Shown: positions 30,368-39,342, numbered from the stretch's first letter. The stretch: 64,000 nucleotides of DNA from Pelagicoccus sp. SDUM812002 (GCF_031127835.1 NZ_JARXHX010000010.1:1-64000); one strand, 5' to 3'. Notes: a model not told the origin generated them from the letters alone. Numbers and translations: made by a program.

Positions 30368-31552
30368 TTACCTACCTTGATTGAACAAATCCATGAAACG
30401 CTCACTTAAAGCATCCCAAGAGTGATGCTCCATCACGTACTGTCGAGACAACCTCGACTCTGCCACCACGCTCGTCCCCAGCCTTACCTGCATCAAACGA
30501 GCCAAATGGGCCGCCGATGGAAAATTAACATCGATAATATGTCTCCTCGCTTTGCCAAGCTTCGAGCGGCAATCGATCAAGTCCAAAGCTGGAAACTCGT
30601 TCATGGGAGGAGCATTAGTCGTTATCAAGGGCAAGCCTGTCGCCATCATTTCGATCATCTGCAAGCCGGTACCTTCAAGGAGTGAAGGCTGGACTGCGAC
30701 ATCGCCCGTATCGTAAAGCTTGGTGTTGTCTTCCTCACTGGGTAGCAGCTCAACGTTTGCTGGCAGGTCATTCTCGATCGGGATTTGGCTGCGAATCTTA
30801 ATCGGAACCTCTGGAGCAAGCCGAGCTGCCTTTAGAACCACTTCCAAGCCTTTTCGCGGCGGACCAAGCCTATCCCTATATAACCCACGGATAGTGGGAG
30901 CAAAGCCGCCTCGACCGTTCACAAAAAGAAAGCTGCGGCACACCGCACGCTCCTTGAAAGAAAAACGATCCACGTCTACGAGTCCCGGAATCCTTTCGAC
31001 TTTGATCCTCGGGAGAGACTTGGCTTTCCACTGGGTAAGCAAATCATAGGTGTGGCTGTTTGGAGCTAAAAATAAATCTACATCTCTGACCCATGGCAAA
31101 TACGGAGCCAACCACTCCCAATTGACGATACATACAGATGGAATCCCCATCGAGTGGGCAATAGCTAGCAGGTCGTCTCGCACTGGCGTTTCACAAAACA
31201 GGAGACAATCGACCTTACTCAGCCATTTCCGGATGATCATTCTATCGGAATTTGAAGTCACCCTCGTCAAAGTAGCTGGGCCAGTCCAATCGAGACGCTC
31301 GTTGTCATCGTTGCTGACAGCTAACCAATCGCGAATACCGAGCTTTTCAACGAGATCGCGACCTTGATAACCTAGCCCACTTTTGGAATCAGGTCCCACG
31401 TACCCCAACCGAAAAGGCTTAGACGTACGCTCTATGAGGGACAGGTACAAGTTGGTCGAACGGTTGTCACGACAAGGTACCGCACCCGCACGAAACCAAG
31501 AGTACCGATTGGATAAATACCTCACGATCGCGCTATTACGAACGGAAAACAT
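30368..31552 (-). CDS. GT-B glycosyltransferase (GT1/GT4-like)
   Basis: A 394-residue GT-B protein, first gene of the minus-strand glycan operon. The N-terminal domain contains RLGYVGPDSKSGLGYQGRDL. The middle has VCIVNWEWLAPYLPWVRDVD and DLFLAPNSHTYDLLTQWKAK. The donor-binding domain contains LYDTGDVAVQPSLLEGTGLQ followed by MIEMMATGLPLITTNAPPMN, matching the conserved E-x7-E type region of GT4 enzymes. The first 35 residues are Arg-rich and less conserved-looking, so a downstream start is possible. It is separated from the GT-C gene by five bases. Sugar and acceptor unknown. Confidence 0.85.
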   Translation of the reverse strand: MFSVRNSAIVRYLSNRYSWFRAGAVPCRDNRSTNLYLSLIERTSKPFRLGYVGPDSKSGLGYQGRDLVEKLGIRDWLAVSNDDNERLDWTGPATLTRVTSNSDRMIIRKWLSKVDCLLFCETPVRDDLLAIAHSMGIPSVCIVNWEWLAPYLPWVRDVDLFLAPNSHTYDLLTQWKAKSLPRIKVERIPGLVDVDRFSFKERAVCRSFLFVNGRGGFAPTIRGLYRDRLGPPRKGLEVVLKAARLAPEVPIKIRSQIPIENDLPANVELLPSEEDNTKLYDTGDVAVQPSLLEGTGLQMIEMMATGLPLITTNAPPMNEFPALDLIDCRSKLGKARRHIIDVNFPSAAHLARLMQVRLGTSVVAESRLSRQYVMEHHSWDALSERFMDLFNQGR

Positions 31553-31738
31553 TAAAGAATGAGATGCATCTTGTTGTTGGAACGTGCTTTGTAACGTACG
31601 CGGCTACCATCGCTACACCTTACGTATCTGTCGAGAATCGTTTGCGTTGCTTCGAAAATCCCCGAATTTGAAGTTTTTGAGAACTAGCGATGAGCTTTTC
31701 CTCCCCATCGAATGCGGACGACAGACAACGTGCGCAAA

Positions 31739-31772
31739 ACAAAACGCCCCGCTCTTTCGAACGGGGCGTGCC
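31739..31772 (-). terminator. Terminator downstream of ilvC
   Basis: On the minus strand the hairpin ACGCCCCG/CGGGGCGT is followed by TTTTGTTTT, about 30 bases after the ilvC stop codon. It separates ilvC from the glycan operon on the same strand. Confidence 0.88.
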
Positions 31773-31798
31773 TAAATTTCAACTACGCGAAATAGCGT

Positions 31799-33283
31799 TT
31801 AGCCGCCAACAGCGATTTTCGCCATAGCACCCATGTGACCGCGAAGAACTGCACCGATCTTTTCAACACCGTGGCTACGAATCTTGGCATTGGCCGCTAC
31901 GAGCTCTTGGTTATCAACTGCTGCGCAGCCGGACTCGAGGCCCTTCCCGATCACGTCGGTCTTCACGCCTTTCATGAAATCGCCAAGAAGAGGAATCGCA
32001 GCGTTGGAGAAGAGGTAGCAACCGTACTCGGCCGTATCGGAGATAACCTTATTCATCTCGTAGAGCTTCTTGCGGCCAATGGTGTTGGCGATGAGAGGAG
32101 TTTCGTGGAGAGACTCGTAGTAAGCGGACTCAGCCTTGATGCCCGCATTTGTCATGGACTCGAATGCTAGCTCAACACCGGCACGAACGAAGGCTACCAT
32201 GAGGATGCCCTTATCGAAGTACTCTTGCTCGGAAATTTCGACGTCGCCCGCAGTCGACTTCTCGAAAGCGGTGGTGTTAGTCGCTTCGCGCCAAGCGAGC
32301 AGGTCCTTGTCGTCCTGATCCCAGTCGGCCATCATTCCGCTGGAGAAAGCGCCGGACATGATGTCCTCCTGATGCTTGTCGAAGAGATCGCGCATGATGT
32401 CCTTAAGCTGCTCGGAAAGCTCGAACGCCTTGAGCTTTGCTGGATTGCTGAGGCGATCCATCATGTTGGTGATGCCACCGTGCTTGAGCGCTTCGCAAAT
32501 GGTGTCAAAGGAGTGCTGGACGAACTTGGACGCCCAACCGGCTTCGACGCCTTCTTCGATCATCTTGTCGTAAGCGAGGAGCGAACCGGCTTGGAGAAGG
32601 CCGCAAAGAATGGTCTGTTCGCCCATGAGGTCGGACTTAACTTCGGCAATAAAGCTGGACTCGAGACAGCCGGCACGGTCGCCGCCAGTGGCGCAAGCGT
32701 AAGCCTTAGCGATGTCCCAACCCTTGCCTTCTGGATCGTTCTCGGTGTGAACCGCGAGGAGAGTCGGAACGCCGAAGCCGCGCTTGTACTCTTCACGAAC
32801 CTCGGTGCCAGGGCTCTTTGGAGCAACCATGACCACGGTGAGGTCCTTACGAATTTCCATTCCTTCTTCCACGATATTGAAACCGTGCGAGTAAGCGAGG
32901 GTCGCTCCCTTCTTCATGAGCGGTTGAACGGCACTGATAACTGCGGTGTGCTGCTTGTCGGGAGTGAGGTTGAGCACGAGATCAGCGGAAGGAAGCATCT
33001 CTTCATAAGTGCCGACGGCGAAACCGTTCTCGGTCGCGTTCTTCCACGATTGGCGCTTTTCTTCGATCGCCGCACCGCGAAGCGTGTAGCTCACGTCGAG
33101 ACCGGAGTCGCGCATGTTGAGGCCTTGGTTAAGCCCTTGAGCACCACAGCCAACGATGACCACTTTCTTGCCCTTGAGTGCTTCGACTCCGTTAAACTCG
33201 GAGGAATTCATGAAACGGCAACGGCCGAGTTGCTCCAGCTTTTGGGCCAAAGTCAGTGTGTTGAAGTAGTTTTTTCTGCTCAT
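31799..33283 (-). CDS. ilvC: Ketol-acid reductoisomerase, class II
   Basis: A 494-residue enzyme of valine, leucine and isoleucine synthesis. It rearranges and reduces 2-acetolactate (or 2-aceto-2-hydroxybutyrate) to the dihydroxy acid using NADPH and magnesium. The sequence is collinear with E. coli IlvC (491 residues) from its first residues ([20 protein letters not shown]). It keeps the nucleotide loop [20 protein letters not shown], the PDKQH motif and [20 protein letters not shown]. The duplicated C-terminal knotted domain marks it as the long class II form, unlike the shorter class I enzymes of many bacteria. It is monocistronic, with a candidate promoter at 33361-33388 and a terminator; no ilvB or ilvN gene is adjacent. 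Confidence 0.98.
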   Translation of the reverse strand: MSRKNYFNTLTLAQKLEQLGRCRFMNSSEFNGVEALKGKKVVIVGCGAQGLNQGLNMRDSGLDVSYTLRGAAIEEKRQSWKNATENGFAVGTYEEMLPSADLVLNLTPDKQHTAVISAVQPLMKKGATLAYSHGFNIVEEGMEIRKDLTVVMVAPKSPGTEVREEYKRGFGVPTLLAVHTENDPEGKGWDIAKAYACATGGDRAGCLESSFIAEVKSDLMGEQTILCGLLQAGSLLAYDKMIEEGVEAGWASKFVQHSFDTICEALKHGGITNMMDRLSNPAKLKAFELSEQLKDIMRDLFDKHQEDIMSGAFSSGMMADWDQDDKDLLAWREATNTTAFEKSTAGDVEISEQEYFDKGILMVAFVRAGVELAFESMTNAGIKAESAYYESLHETPLIANTIGRKKLYEMNKVISDTAEYGCYLFSNAAIPLLGDFMKGVKTDVIGKGLESGCAAVDNQELVAANAKIRSHGVEKIGAVLRGHMGAMAKIAVGG

Positions 33284-33360
33284 GGTGAAAGAGGTCTAAA
33301 AATGGGAAAGCGAGCACTATGCGGTCCTCTCCCCTCGGGTAAAGCGCTTTTTCGCCTTCT

Positions 33361-33388
33361 AATATATAGAGGGTCTCACCGGGTTCAA
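33361..33388 (-). promoter_or_regulatory. Candidate sigma-70 promoter for ilvC
   Basis: On the minus strand TTGAAC is followed after 16 bases by TATATT, about 80 bases before the ilvC start. It overlaps the 3' end of the upstream methyltransferase gene. Assigned from consensus resemblance only. Confidence 0.45.
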
Positions 33389-34122
33389 AGCGGTTTCCGA
33401 GCCACCCACATGCGGCAGTCCTCGGAAAAATCGAGTACCGCAGCCCGCTCACAGGCTAGCTCGCTACGCATCGCATCCTCGACGCGTTCGAAGCCCACGC
33501 CCAACAAGTCAGCCACAACCTCGCTCCGCAACGGCACGTGCATGAAGGTGGTTCCGTGTTCCGTTTCGAAGTGCCGGTCACCAAAGTCCACAAGTTGGTC
33601 GTTCTGCGCCAAGTCATGCTCGGGATCATTCGCCACCGCGAAGACCTTCGAGTAGAGGCGATCCTCCCGATCAAGAGTTGAGAAGATGAAGACACCGCCA
33701 GGGCGCAGCACTCTATAAACTTGCTGCAGCGCGGCTTCTCTCACCTGACGTCCAGGAATTTGCATCAACCCATTGAAGGCAAAAACCACCCCGCTAAAAC
33801 GCCCTTCTTCAAAACTCAAATCGGTGGCATCCTCTCTTTGGAATCGAAAAGGACAGCCCAGGCAGTCCGCTATTTCTCTAGATTCCTGCACCATGCCCTC
33901 CGCTAAATCGGTGCCCAAAACGCTTTCAAAGCCCTCCTCCCATAGTCCAATCGCGACGCGACCGGCTCCACAGCCCAAATCGAGCAAACTTTCTTCACGA
34001 GAGAAGTACTTGCTGAACAACAGCTTCTCAGACTCCCAAAGCCCAACGTTGGCCACCGCCTTCGCATAGTGTTGCACTGTGCCTGCCTCATTGAAATAAC
34101 CGCGAACTCTTTCTACATCCAT
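33385..34122 (-). CDS. Class I SAM-dependent methyltransferase
   Basis: A 245-residue soluble methyltransferase. The SAM-binding motif I is [20 protein letters not shown] near residue 46, followed by the acidic loop [17 protein letters not shown], a motif with [20 protein letters not shown], and the post-motif [20 protein letters not shown]. This is the generic Methyltransf_11/25 pattern seen in small-molecule and quinone methyltransferases, so the substrate cannot be named. It is divergent from rplU. Its stop codon lies within the candidate ilvC promoter, about 100 bases before ilvC on the same strand. Confidence 0.88.
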   Translation of the reverse strand: MDVERVRGYFNEAGTVQHYAKAVANVGLWESEKLLFSKYFSREESLLDLGCGAGRVAIGLWEEGFESVLGTDLAEGMVQESREIADCLGCPFRFQREDATDLSFEEGRFSGVVFAFNGLMQIPGRQVREAALQQVYRVLRPGGVFIFSTLDREDRLYSKVFAVANDPEHDLAQNDQLVDFGDRHFETEHGTTFMHVPLRSEVVADLLGVGFERVEDAMRSELACERAAVLDFSEDCRMWVARKPL

Positions 34123-34148
34123 TTACCGAAATTTTTCCGATAAAAAGA

Positions 34149-34178
34149 TTGATCAAACACCGCAAAGCGACCTTATTA
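34149..34178 (+). promoter_or_regulatory. Candidate promoter of rplU-rpmA
   Basis: TTGATC and TTATTA are spaced by 18 bases, about 20 bases before the rplU start codon. The match to the consensus is modest. Confidence 0.35.
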
Positions 34179-34198
34179 CGCGGTTTCCAATTTTTCCG

Positions 34199-34513
34199 AT
34201 GAAAGCAACCATTCAAACACAGGGCAAACAGTACACCGTAACAGAAGGCGACGTTCTCATCTTGAACCGCTACCCAGACACGGAAGCTGGCCAAAAGCTC
34301 GAAATCAGCGAAGTCCTTACCGTGGGCGAAGGCGATGCTTTCAAGCTCGGCGCACCTTTCGTCAGTGGCGCCAAGGTCTCCGCAACGATTCTCGAAAACA
34401 AGCGCGGTCGCAAGATCGTCGTCTTCAAGAAGAAGGCTAAGAAGGGCTACGAACGCCGCCGCGGCCATCGCCAAGAGCTCTCCGTCATCAAGATCGACTC
34501 CATCGAGTCCTAA
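34199..34513 (+). CDS. rplU: 50S ribosomal protein bL21
   Basis: A 104-residue ribosomal protein that binds 23S rRNA early in large-subunit assembly. The sequence has the family pattern: [20 protein letters not shown] at the N-terminus, a middle [20 protein letters not shown], and the signature [19 protein letters not shown]. Length is normal. The ATG follows TTTTTCCG with no Shine-Dalgarno motif, as for several genes here. It is the first gene of the usual rplU-rpmA pair, 38 bases before rpmA. The conserved GTPase gene obgE that often follows is absent. Confidence 0.98.
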   Translation: MKATIQTQGKQYTVTEGDVLILNRYPDTEAGQKLEISEVLTVGEGDAFKLGAPFVSGAKVSATILENKRGRKIVVFKKKAKKGYERRRGHRQELSVIKIDSIES

Positions 34514-34551
34514 TCACAAAACCTTTAGCTAGAACATAGCACCCTCCAGTC

Positions 34552-34794
34552 ATGGCACACAAAAAAGGACAAGGAACTTCCAAGAACGGACGCGATTCCA
34601 ACCCAAAGAACCTCGGAGTTAAGAAGTTCGGCGGCGAAAACGTAATCGCAGGCAACATCATCGTCCGTCAACGCGGCACCCGCTTCCACGCTGGCAAGAA
34701 TGTTGGTATGGGACGTGACCACACCCTCTACGCTCTCGCAGACGGCAACGTCGTTTTCGACAAGGAGCACCGTAAGGTAGCCGTCGAAGCGTAA
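34552..34794 (+). CDS. rpmA: 50S ribosomal protein bL27
   Basis: An 80-residue ribosomal protein whose flexible N-terminus reaches the peptidyl-transferase centre. It starts directly with [20 protein letters not shown], so it lacks the Firmicutes-type N-terminal extension that must be cleaved. The signature [20 protein letters not shown] and the following [18 protein letters not shown] are complete. It is second in the rplU-rpmA operon and is followed by a terminator. Confidence 0.98.
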   Translation: MAHKKGQGTSKNGRDSNPKNLGVKKFGGENVIAGNIIVRQRGTRFHAGKNVGMGRDHTLYALADGNVVFDKEHRKVAVEA

Positions 34795-34817
34795 GCAACT
34801 CACGCCCTGCACTTTCC

Positions 34818-34850
34818 AAGCCCTTTCTGAGATACCGGAGAGGGCTTTTT
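34818..34850 (+). terminator. Terminator of rplU-rpmA
   Basis: AAGCCCT...AGGGCTT pairs across a loop and is followed by a T-run, 24 bases past the rpmA stop codon. Confidence 0.88.
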
Positions 34851-34943
34851 CATGCCCATCTCCCTCTGATTTTGAACGATCAACCTCGCCAGTTCGCTCA
34901 ACCTACACCCAAATCAGCCGATCCCTAGGAAGCACACGGCGCC

Positions 34944-35288
34944 ATGGACAGCGAACGACTTCAAAAGCTAAGACAACAAAAGCAGCTCATCCTCGATCAT
35001 CTCGATTGGATCAACCAAGAGATCGACCGGGAAATAAACACGGCAGCCCCCAGTAAAAGCCCAAAAACAAGCCGACTAATCGATGCGATCTCCGACGACA
35101 AGGAAGTTGCGCCAAGCCTTGATCTCGAATCCGCGCCTCGCGGACAGGTCGTCAGCGACCTCTACACCGAACTCGGACCCGACACCAAAAGCGCCGCTGC
35201 CGATACGAAGCGAGGATGCTTAATCATAAGCGCCCTAGCATTCACCGCCCTCGCGGCCGTCTGCGCCTGGGTAATCTACTACTACTAG
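34944..35288 (+). CDS. Small tail-anchored protein of unknown function
   Basis: A 114-residue protein I do not recognise. The N-terminal 35 residues form a charged, probably coiled helix (LQKLRQQKQLILDHLDWINQ). A polar, Ser/Asp-rich linker follows. The last 22 residues form one hydrophobic helix ending in three Tyr (FTALAAVCAWVIYYY), so the protein is likely anchored by its C-terminus with the rest in the cytoplasm. It stands alone after the rpmA terminator and is convergent with the FAD oxidoreductase gene, 15 bases apart. Codon use is like its neighbours, which favours a real gene. Confidence 0.65.
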   Translation: MDSERLQKLRQQKQLILDHLDWINQEIDREINTAAPSKSPKTSRLIDAISDDKEVAPSLDLESAPRGQVVSDLYTELGPDTKSAAADTKRGCLIISALAFTALAAVCAWVIYYY

Positions 35289-35303
35289 AACCGGTCGAGA
35301 AAA

Positions 35304-36710
35304 CTAGCCTTTGAGCACATGCTCATTCGCCATAACGACGCCGCTTAGCATACTTCCTACAATTCCTAGGTAGCCTTGATCCGTTCCGCAAAGGAACAGA
35401 TTATCCCACGAAGTCCGGCCATCCTTAACCTTCTCCGGCGATCCATAGATCGCACCACGAGCACGCCGAGTGAACTTCTTGACCGTTCGTGGCGTAAACA
35501 TGTCGGTCGCCACCAAATCACCAGCATACTCGCGAGTCGACGGGGGCATCATGGGGAGTATCGATTTTTGGATACGCTCGAACCAATCCGTTTTCGCCTT
35601 TTCATACTCCTCGTCCGAGTACCCGCACCAATTATCATGGCTAGCCAAGCACGTGACTCGAACGAGCCCCTCCTTCAGAGGGCGATCGCCAAACTCGAAG
35701 TTGTTAGGCAAACAAATCACCCCGCTCCGCAAATCGATCGGATCCGCTGGATTCCGATAGGAAAATCTCTCCGCGTTGTTGAAAAATACAATTGTATCAT
35801 CTCCCCATCCCCATGTTTCGGGGAGCGAGTTATAAACGGCAATCGTTTCGGAAAACGAGAGCTTGCCCGCCTGATTCGACTCGTCCGGTACGAGCGAAGG
35901 ATCGACGAGGGCGTACGTCTCGGGCAAGCCCGCACAGGACAACACCACGTCCGCCGTAACCTCGGAACCGTCCTGTAATACGATACGGGAGATCTTTCCA
36001 TCCTCGGCGATCAGCTGTTTTACGCCTGTCTTCATTTTCCGGATACCGCCGAGCTTGCGGTAGCGATCCAAAACGACACGAATCAACAAACGGATTCCCT
36101 CGGCCGGCCGTGCCAAGCCTTCGTGGAAGATCGAGCGAAACATTATCACGAACTGCCCCACGTCCATGTCGTCCTCGACCGCAGATCCATAATACATCAA
36201 CGGGCAAAAGATCATCTCTTCCAATAGCGGATCCGTGACGAACTGCTTGATCCATTTTCGCGTGGAATGATAAGGCTGGTTCAAATCCAGATCAGGATAA
36301 TTCCGAATTGCGACGCTTAGACGAACGAACCCATCGATTTGCCCGGGAAACAGGCGCTCCACTTCGGCCTCAAGCAAGGCTTCGTCATTCCCAAACCGCA
36401 GGTTGACACCTGGAAACGCAACACGAGAAGACTTTTGTTCGATCAAATCGAGCTCCGCTCGATCGATGCGCAACTGCCGCAGCAGCTTGTTAAAAATCGC
36501 TCGACGCTCCTTGGCTGGCACAAAATTCGTCATGGCATGGAGGCCGACATCATACTTGCGCCCATCCTTCGCATAAAAACTGTTCAAGCCTCCTGGAGCG
36601 TTGTGCTGCTCGAGAATGATAGCCTTCTTTCCGAAGTGGGCTGCGCGAATCCCAGCCGCTAGGCCGGACATCCCCGCTCCGATAATCGCTACGTCGTAAT
36701 GCTCAGACAT
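35304..36710 (-). CDS. CrtI/phytoene-desaturase-like FAD oxidoreductase
   Basis: A 468-residue flavoprotein of the phytoene desaturase/carotenoid isomerase/retinol saturase group. The N-terminal dinucleotide motif is YDVAIIGAGMSGLAAGIRAA, followed by the second GG motif ILEQHNAPGGLNSFY. The C-terminal flavin region reads DNLFLCGTDQGYLGIVGSML then SGVVMANEHV. It is the last of three minus-strand genes after a ketosynthase and an acyl carrier protein, so it probably desaturates or isomerises an ACP-bound or lipid-derived polyene chain rather than a carotenoid; no phytoene synthase is in the window. A GAGGAC ribosome binding site precedes the ATG. An 83-base gap with a strong hairpin separates it from the ACP gene. 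Confidence 0.85.
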   Translation of the reverse strand: MSEHYDVAIIGAGMSGLAAGIRAAHFGKKAIILEQHNAPGGLNSFYAKDGRKYDVGLHAMTNFVPAKERRAIFNKLLRQLRIDRAELDLIEQKSSRVAFPGVNLRFGNDEALLEAEVERLFPGQIDGFVRLSVAIRNYPDLDLNQPYHSTRKWIKQFVTDPLLEEMIFCPLMYYGSAVEDDMDVGQFVIMFRSIFHEGLARPAEGIRLLIRVVLDRYRKLGGIRKMKTGVKQLIAEDGKISRIVLQDGSEVTADVVLSCAGLPETYALVDPSLVPDESNQAGKLSFSETIAVYNSLPETWGWGDDTIVFFNNAERFSYRNPADPIDLRSGVICLPNNFEFGDRPLKEGLVRVTCLASHDNWCGYSDEEYEKAKTDWFERIQKSILPMMPPSTREYAGDLVATDMFTPRTVKKFTRRARGAIYGSPEKVKDGRTSWDNLFLCGTDQGYLGIVGSMLSGVVMANEHVLKG

Positions 36711-36737
36711 TTCGTCCTCAACTCATGGATACAAGAA

Positions 36738-36762
36738 TGGCCCAACCGCTCGCGGTGGGCCA
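36738..36762. repeat. Strong intra-operon hairpin between ACP and oxidoreductase genes
   Basis: TGGCCC-A-ACCGC-TC-GCGGT-GGGCCA folds into an eleven-pair stem with one bulged base. No T-run follows on the minus strand, so it may stabilise mRNA, act as a processing site, or uncouple expression rather than terminate it. Confidence 0.6.
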
Positions 36763-36793
36763 ATTCGAAAAATTGATCTGCTAAGAGTGTCTC

Positions 36794-37048
36794 TTAGACC
36801 AGTGCGTTAAACTTAGGAGTCAGGTACTCCGCGCAGCTATCCAAAGAAGCGAGCTGCACATAGTCGGCTTCGGGCACTTCGATGCTGTGCTGTTTACGAA
36901 GTTCCATCACGATATCGAGGAAATCCATCGAATCGAGATCCAGTTGCTCACGTAGGGCGACCTCGCCTTTAACATCGCTAAGATCCTCGTCAGGAGCTAT
37001 TTCTGCGATGATGTCGAGCACCACTTGCTTGCATTCGTCTTTGGTCAT
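36794..37048 (-). CDS. Acyl carrier protein
   Basis: An 84-residue carrier protein. The phosphopantetheine attachment Ser is Ser40 within LREQLDLDSMDFLDIVMELR, the DSM-type motif. Four helices are predictable, with an acidic surface (IAEIAPDEDLSDVKGEVALR). It differs from the housekeeping AcpP pattern (DSLD) and sits directly between a ketosynthase (14 bases upstream) and a CrtI-like oxidoreductase. It is therefore probably a dedicated carrier for a specialised acyl or polyene pathway rather than for bulk fatty acid synthesis. Confidence 0.94.
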   Translation of the reverse strand: MTKDECKQVVLDIIAEIAPDEDLSDVKGEVALREQLDLDSMDFLDIVMELRKQHSIEVPEADYVQLASLDSCAEYLTPKFNALV

Positions 37049-37062
37049 GTAAGTTTTCTTTG

Positions 37063-38298
37063 CTAGTTCGAAAAGCGCTTTATGATCAGCGCCGAGTTAA
37101 TACCGAGCATACCAAAGGAATTATTAAGAATGGCGTCAACCCGTTTCGCTTGCTTCGGTTCGTTGATGACCAGCCCCGGCAAATCGCACTTAGGGTCCAG
37201 ATTATCCACGTTGATCGTGGGGTGAACAAGTCCATCTTCGAACGACGGGAGATTACCCGCGAGTTCCAGAGAACCAGCGGCCCCCATGGCGTGGCCGATG
37301 TAGCCCTTGGTATTGTTGATGTGAGTGTCGGGGCAGTTGGCAAAGACCTCCCGCACAGCTTCGCACTCTTGAATATCTCCCAGTGGTGTCGCAGTCGCGT
37401 GCGTGCTGACGATGTGGATGTCGCTGGGCTGTATCCCCGCCTTCTCGAGTGCTCCACGCATACATTCAGCTTGTCGCTCCGGATTCGGCAAAACGTAGTC
37501 TGTGGCGTCCGAGTTGATCTTGTAGCCAACGATTTCGCCGTAAATTTTTGCCCCACGGGCTTGAGCATCCTCTAAGCGTTCGAGCGTGTAGAGCGCCCCT
37601 CCTTCGGAAACCACGATTCCGTTTCGATCCACGTCAAAAGGGCGGGACGCCTTGTTCGGGTCCTCGTGCTCAGCCAACGCCCCTTGGCTCTTGAAACCGG
37701 CGAAAATTCCGAAAGAGCGGATGCTTTCGGAAACGCCACCAGCGATCGCAAAATCGACTTCGCCGAGCTGAAGCATCTGCATCCCCTGAATGAGTCCCAA
37801 ATTTCCAGCCGCGCAGGCAGCTCCAATAGTGTAAGCCGGCCCGTGCACCTTTAGGTTCAGGGAAACCTCACCCGCTGGATTGTTGGAAACGGTTCTTGGA
37901 TTGTGGTGATGCGACCAAAACTTCGTGTCGTAGTCGAACTGGGAAATATTGTAGACCTCGTTTTCTGTCTCGACGTTTCCATGCTCAGTAGTCCCGACGT
38001 AGATTCCGGTCCGCTTGGAATCCAGCTGATCCACCGCAAGGCCTGCATCCGCCAAAGCCTCGCGAGCGCAGTAGATTGAAATGCTTCCAGCGCGCGTCCC
38101 GACTCTCAACTCCTTGCGCTTCTGGTATTTGGTTGCTTCAAAATCGCAAACTCCCGCTAGGACCTGCCCCATGTAGCGCATGTCGATTCGGCTGATTCCA
38201 CCCTTGCCTTTCAGGAGACTACGACGAAATTCCTCAAGCGTGTTGCCATTGGGAGAAGTGAGGCCGACGCCAGTTATTACTACTCTACTAAGTGCCAT
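37063..38298 (-). CDS. Beta-ketoacyl-ACP synthase (FabF-like)
   Basis: A 411-residue condensing enzyme of the KAS II type, which extends an acyl chain by two carbons from malonyl-ACP. The active Cys is Cys162 (AYTIGAACAAGNLGLIQG). Both catalytic His are present in STHATATPLGDIQE and NTKGYIGHAMGAAGSLELAG. The N-terminal VVITGVGLTSPNGNTLEEF is normal. As first gene of the ketosynthase-ACP-oxidoreductase operon it probably serves a dedicated pathway. Other housekeeping fab genes are not nearby. The substrate class (polyene, unusual lipid) cannot be told from sequence. Confidence 0.93.
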   Translation of the reverse strand: MALSRVVITGVGLTSPNGNTLEEFRRSLLKGKGGISRIDMRYMGQVLAGVCDFEATKYQKRKELRVGTRAGSISIYCAREALADAGLAVDQLDSKRTGIYVGTTEHGNVETENEVYNISQFDYDTKFWSHHHNPRTVSNNPAGEVSLNLKVHGPAYTIGAACAAGNLGLIQGMQMLQLGEVDFAIAGGVSESIRSFGIFAGFKSQGALAEHEDPNKASRPFDVDRNGIVVSEGGALYTLERLEDAQARGAKIYGEIVGYKINSDATDYVLPNPERQAECMRGALEKAGIQPSDIHIVSTHATATPLGDIQECEAVREVFANCPDTHINNTKGYIGHAMGAAGSLELAGNLPSFEDGLVHPTINVDNLDPKCDLPGLVINEPKQAKRVDAILNNSFGMLGINSALIIKRFSN

Positions 38299-38683
38299 AG
38301 GATTGTTCGGATATTGCTATCAAGCAGGACAAAGAATCGGGGTTAGCCAAATATCCACTCCATTCAACACTAAATCAGGATGTGACGGAGCGCCCAATAC
38401 ATTTACCTACGGTTTTCAAGTCGCCTCGTTCGATTCTAAATGCTCCCAAAGAGGTCGACCTTTAGAACAACGTGTCTCCGCCGTTAGGGGCTTCACCCCA
38501 AAGGTATCGTAATAATATTCCGGCAATTCAATAATAGACCGTAAAGCGGCAACAAACATGTTGCTTAGCCTTGGTTCATGATCATTAATTGACGGAATCC
38601 AACTGGTAGTAATACGTAAACTACCTGAATAGACACCTAAGAAAACACCAACAGCCAGCACCTGTATTTAGACCGTAGACCGA
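38299..38683. other. Intergenic region without supported gene
   Basis: This 385-base divergent region between the ketosynthase gene and the NarL-type regulator should hold promoters for both. It is more AT-rich than its flanks. A minus-strand frame at 38416-38559 (MFVAALRSIIELPEYYYDTF onwards, 47 codons) has no family resemblance; I do not call it a gene. Confidence 0.45.
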
Positions 38684-39319
38684 ATGAAAGTCGTACTCAT
38701 CGAAGACCAAATACTCTTTAGAGAACTCACTGAATCAATCGTCCGGACCGACTTTGGGCTGGAAGTGGTTGGACAGTTCGACGACGGGGAAGAAGGCTTG
38801 CAAGCCTGCCTCGACCTCCAGCCAGACCTCGTAATCCTCGACCTCAAAATTAAGAAGCTCGGTGGATTAACCGTATTCAACCGCATCAAGGACCGCACTC
38901 CTGAATGCAAGGTAATCCTCGTATCAGCTCACTTCACCCCAGAGATCGTCAAAAACACCGTCGAGCGCGGGGTGAATGGCCTCGTCACCAAGAACAGCTC
39001 CATCGAAAGCCTTAAGGATGCTATCGGCCAGATCCTCAAAGGAGCTGTCTACTACTCCCCTGAAGCCTACAAGCTGCTTCGCCAGCCCATCACTAACAAG
39101 GACTACAACGACAGCCTCAAGATGCTCACCCCTCGCGAGACAGACGTACTGCAGATGGTCGGCGAAGGCTACAGCTCGAAGGAAATCGCCCGTTCGTTCA
39201 ACCTCAGCGTCCGCACAATCGACGCTCACCGCTCGAATATCATGCGAAAGCTCAATCTCCGCGGCGCTACCGATATGACCCGTCTCGCTGTAAAGCTGAA
39301 GCTGGTAAGCCAAGATTGA
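38684..39319 (+). CDS. NarL/LuxR-family response regulator
   Basis: A 211-residue two-component regulator. The receiver domain (about 1-120) begins MKVVLIEDQILFRELTE and has the acceptor Asp53 in LVILDLKIKKLGG, plus the conserved Ser/Lys positions in VILVSAHFTPE and VTKNSS. The C-terminal GerE-type helix-turn-helix (about 145-205) reads LTPRETDVLQMVGEGYSSKE then IARSFNLSVRTIDAHRSNIM. No cognate kinase is adjacent. A separate Hpt-domain gene lies about 120 bases beyond its stop on the other strand, and an output-less hybrid kinase is encoded at 5.4-9.4 kb, so a multistep relay is possible. Its targets may include the divergent ketosynthase operon, by position only. Confidence 0.95.
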   Translation: MKVVLIEDQILFRELTESIVRTDFGLEVVGQFDDGEEGLQACLDLQPDLVILDLKIKKLGGLTVFNRIKDRTPECKVILVSAHFTPEIVKNTVERGVNGLVTKNSSIESLKDAIGQILKGAVYYSPEAYKLLRQPITNKDYNDSLKMLTPRETDVLQMVGEGYSSKEIARSFNLSVRTIDAHRSNIMRKLNLRGATDMTRLAVKLKLVSQD

Positions 39320-39342
39320 TCGCAGAAAATTCTATTTCCACG

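Noticed and set aside
32225-33655. A 476-codon plus-strand frame antisense to ilvC
   Set aside because: ilvC on the minus strand is unmistakable and collinear with E. coli IlvC; the plus frame has no recognisable motif.
38416-38661. A possible small minus-strand protein in the ketosynthase/regulator gap
   Set aside because: It needs a GTG start or gives only 47 residues from the first ATG, with no motif; the region more likely holds promoters.
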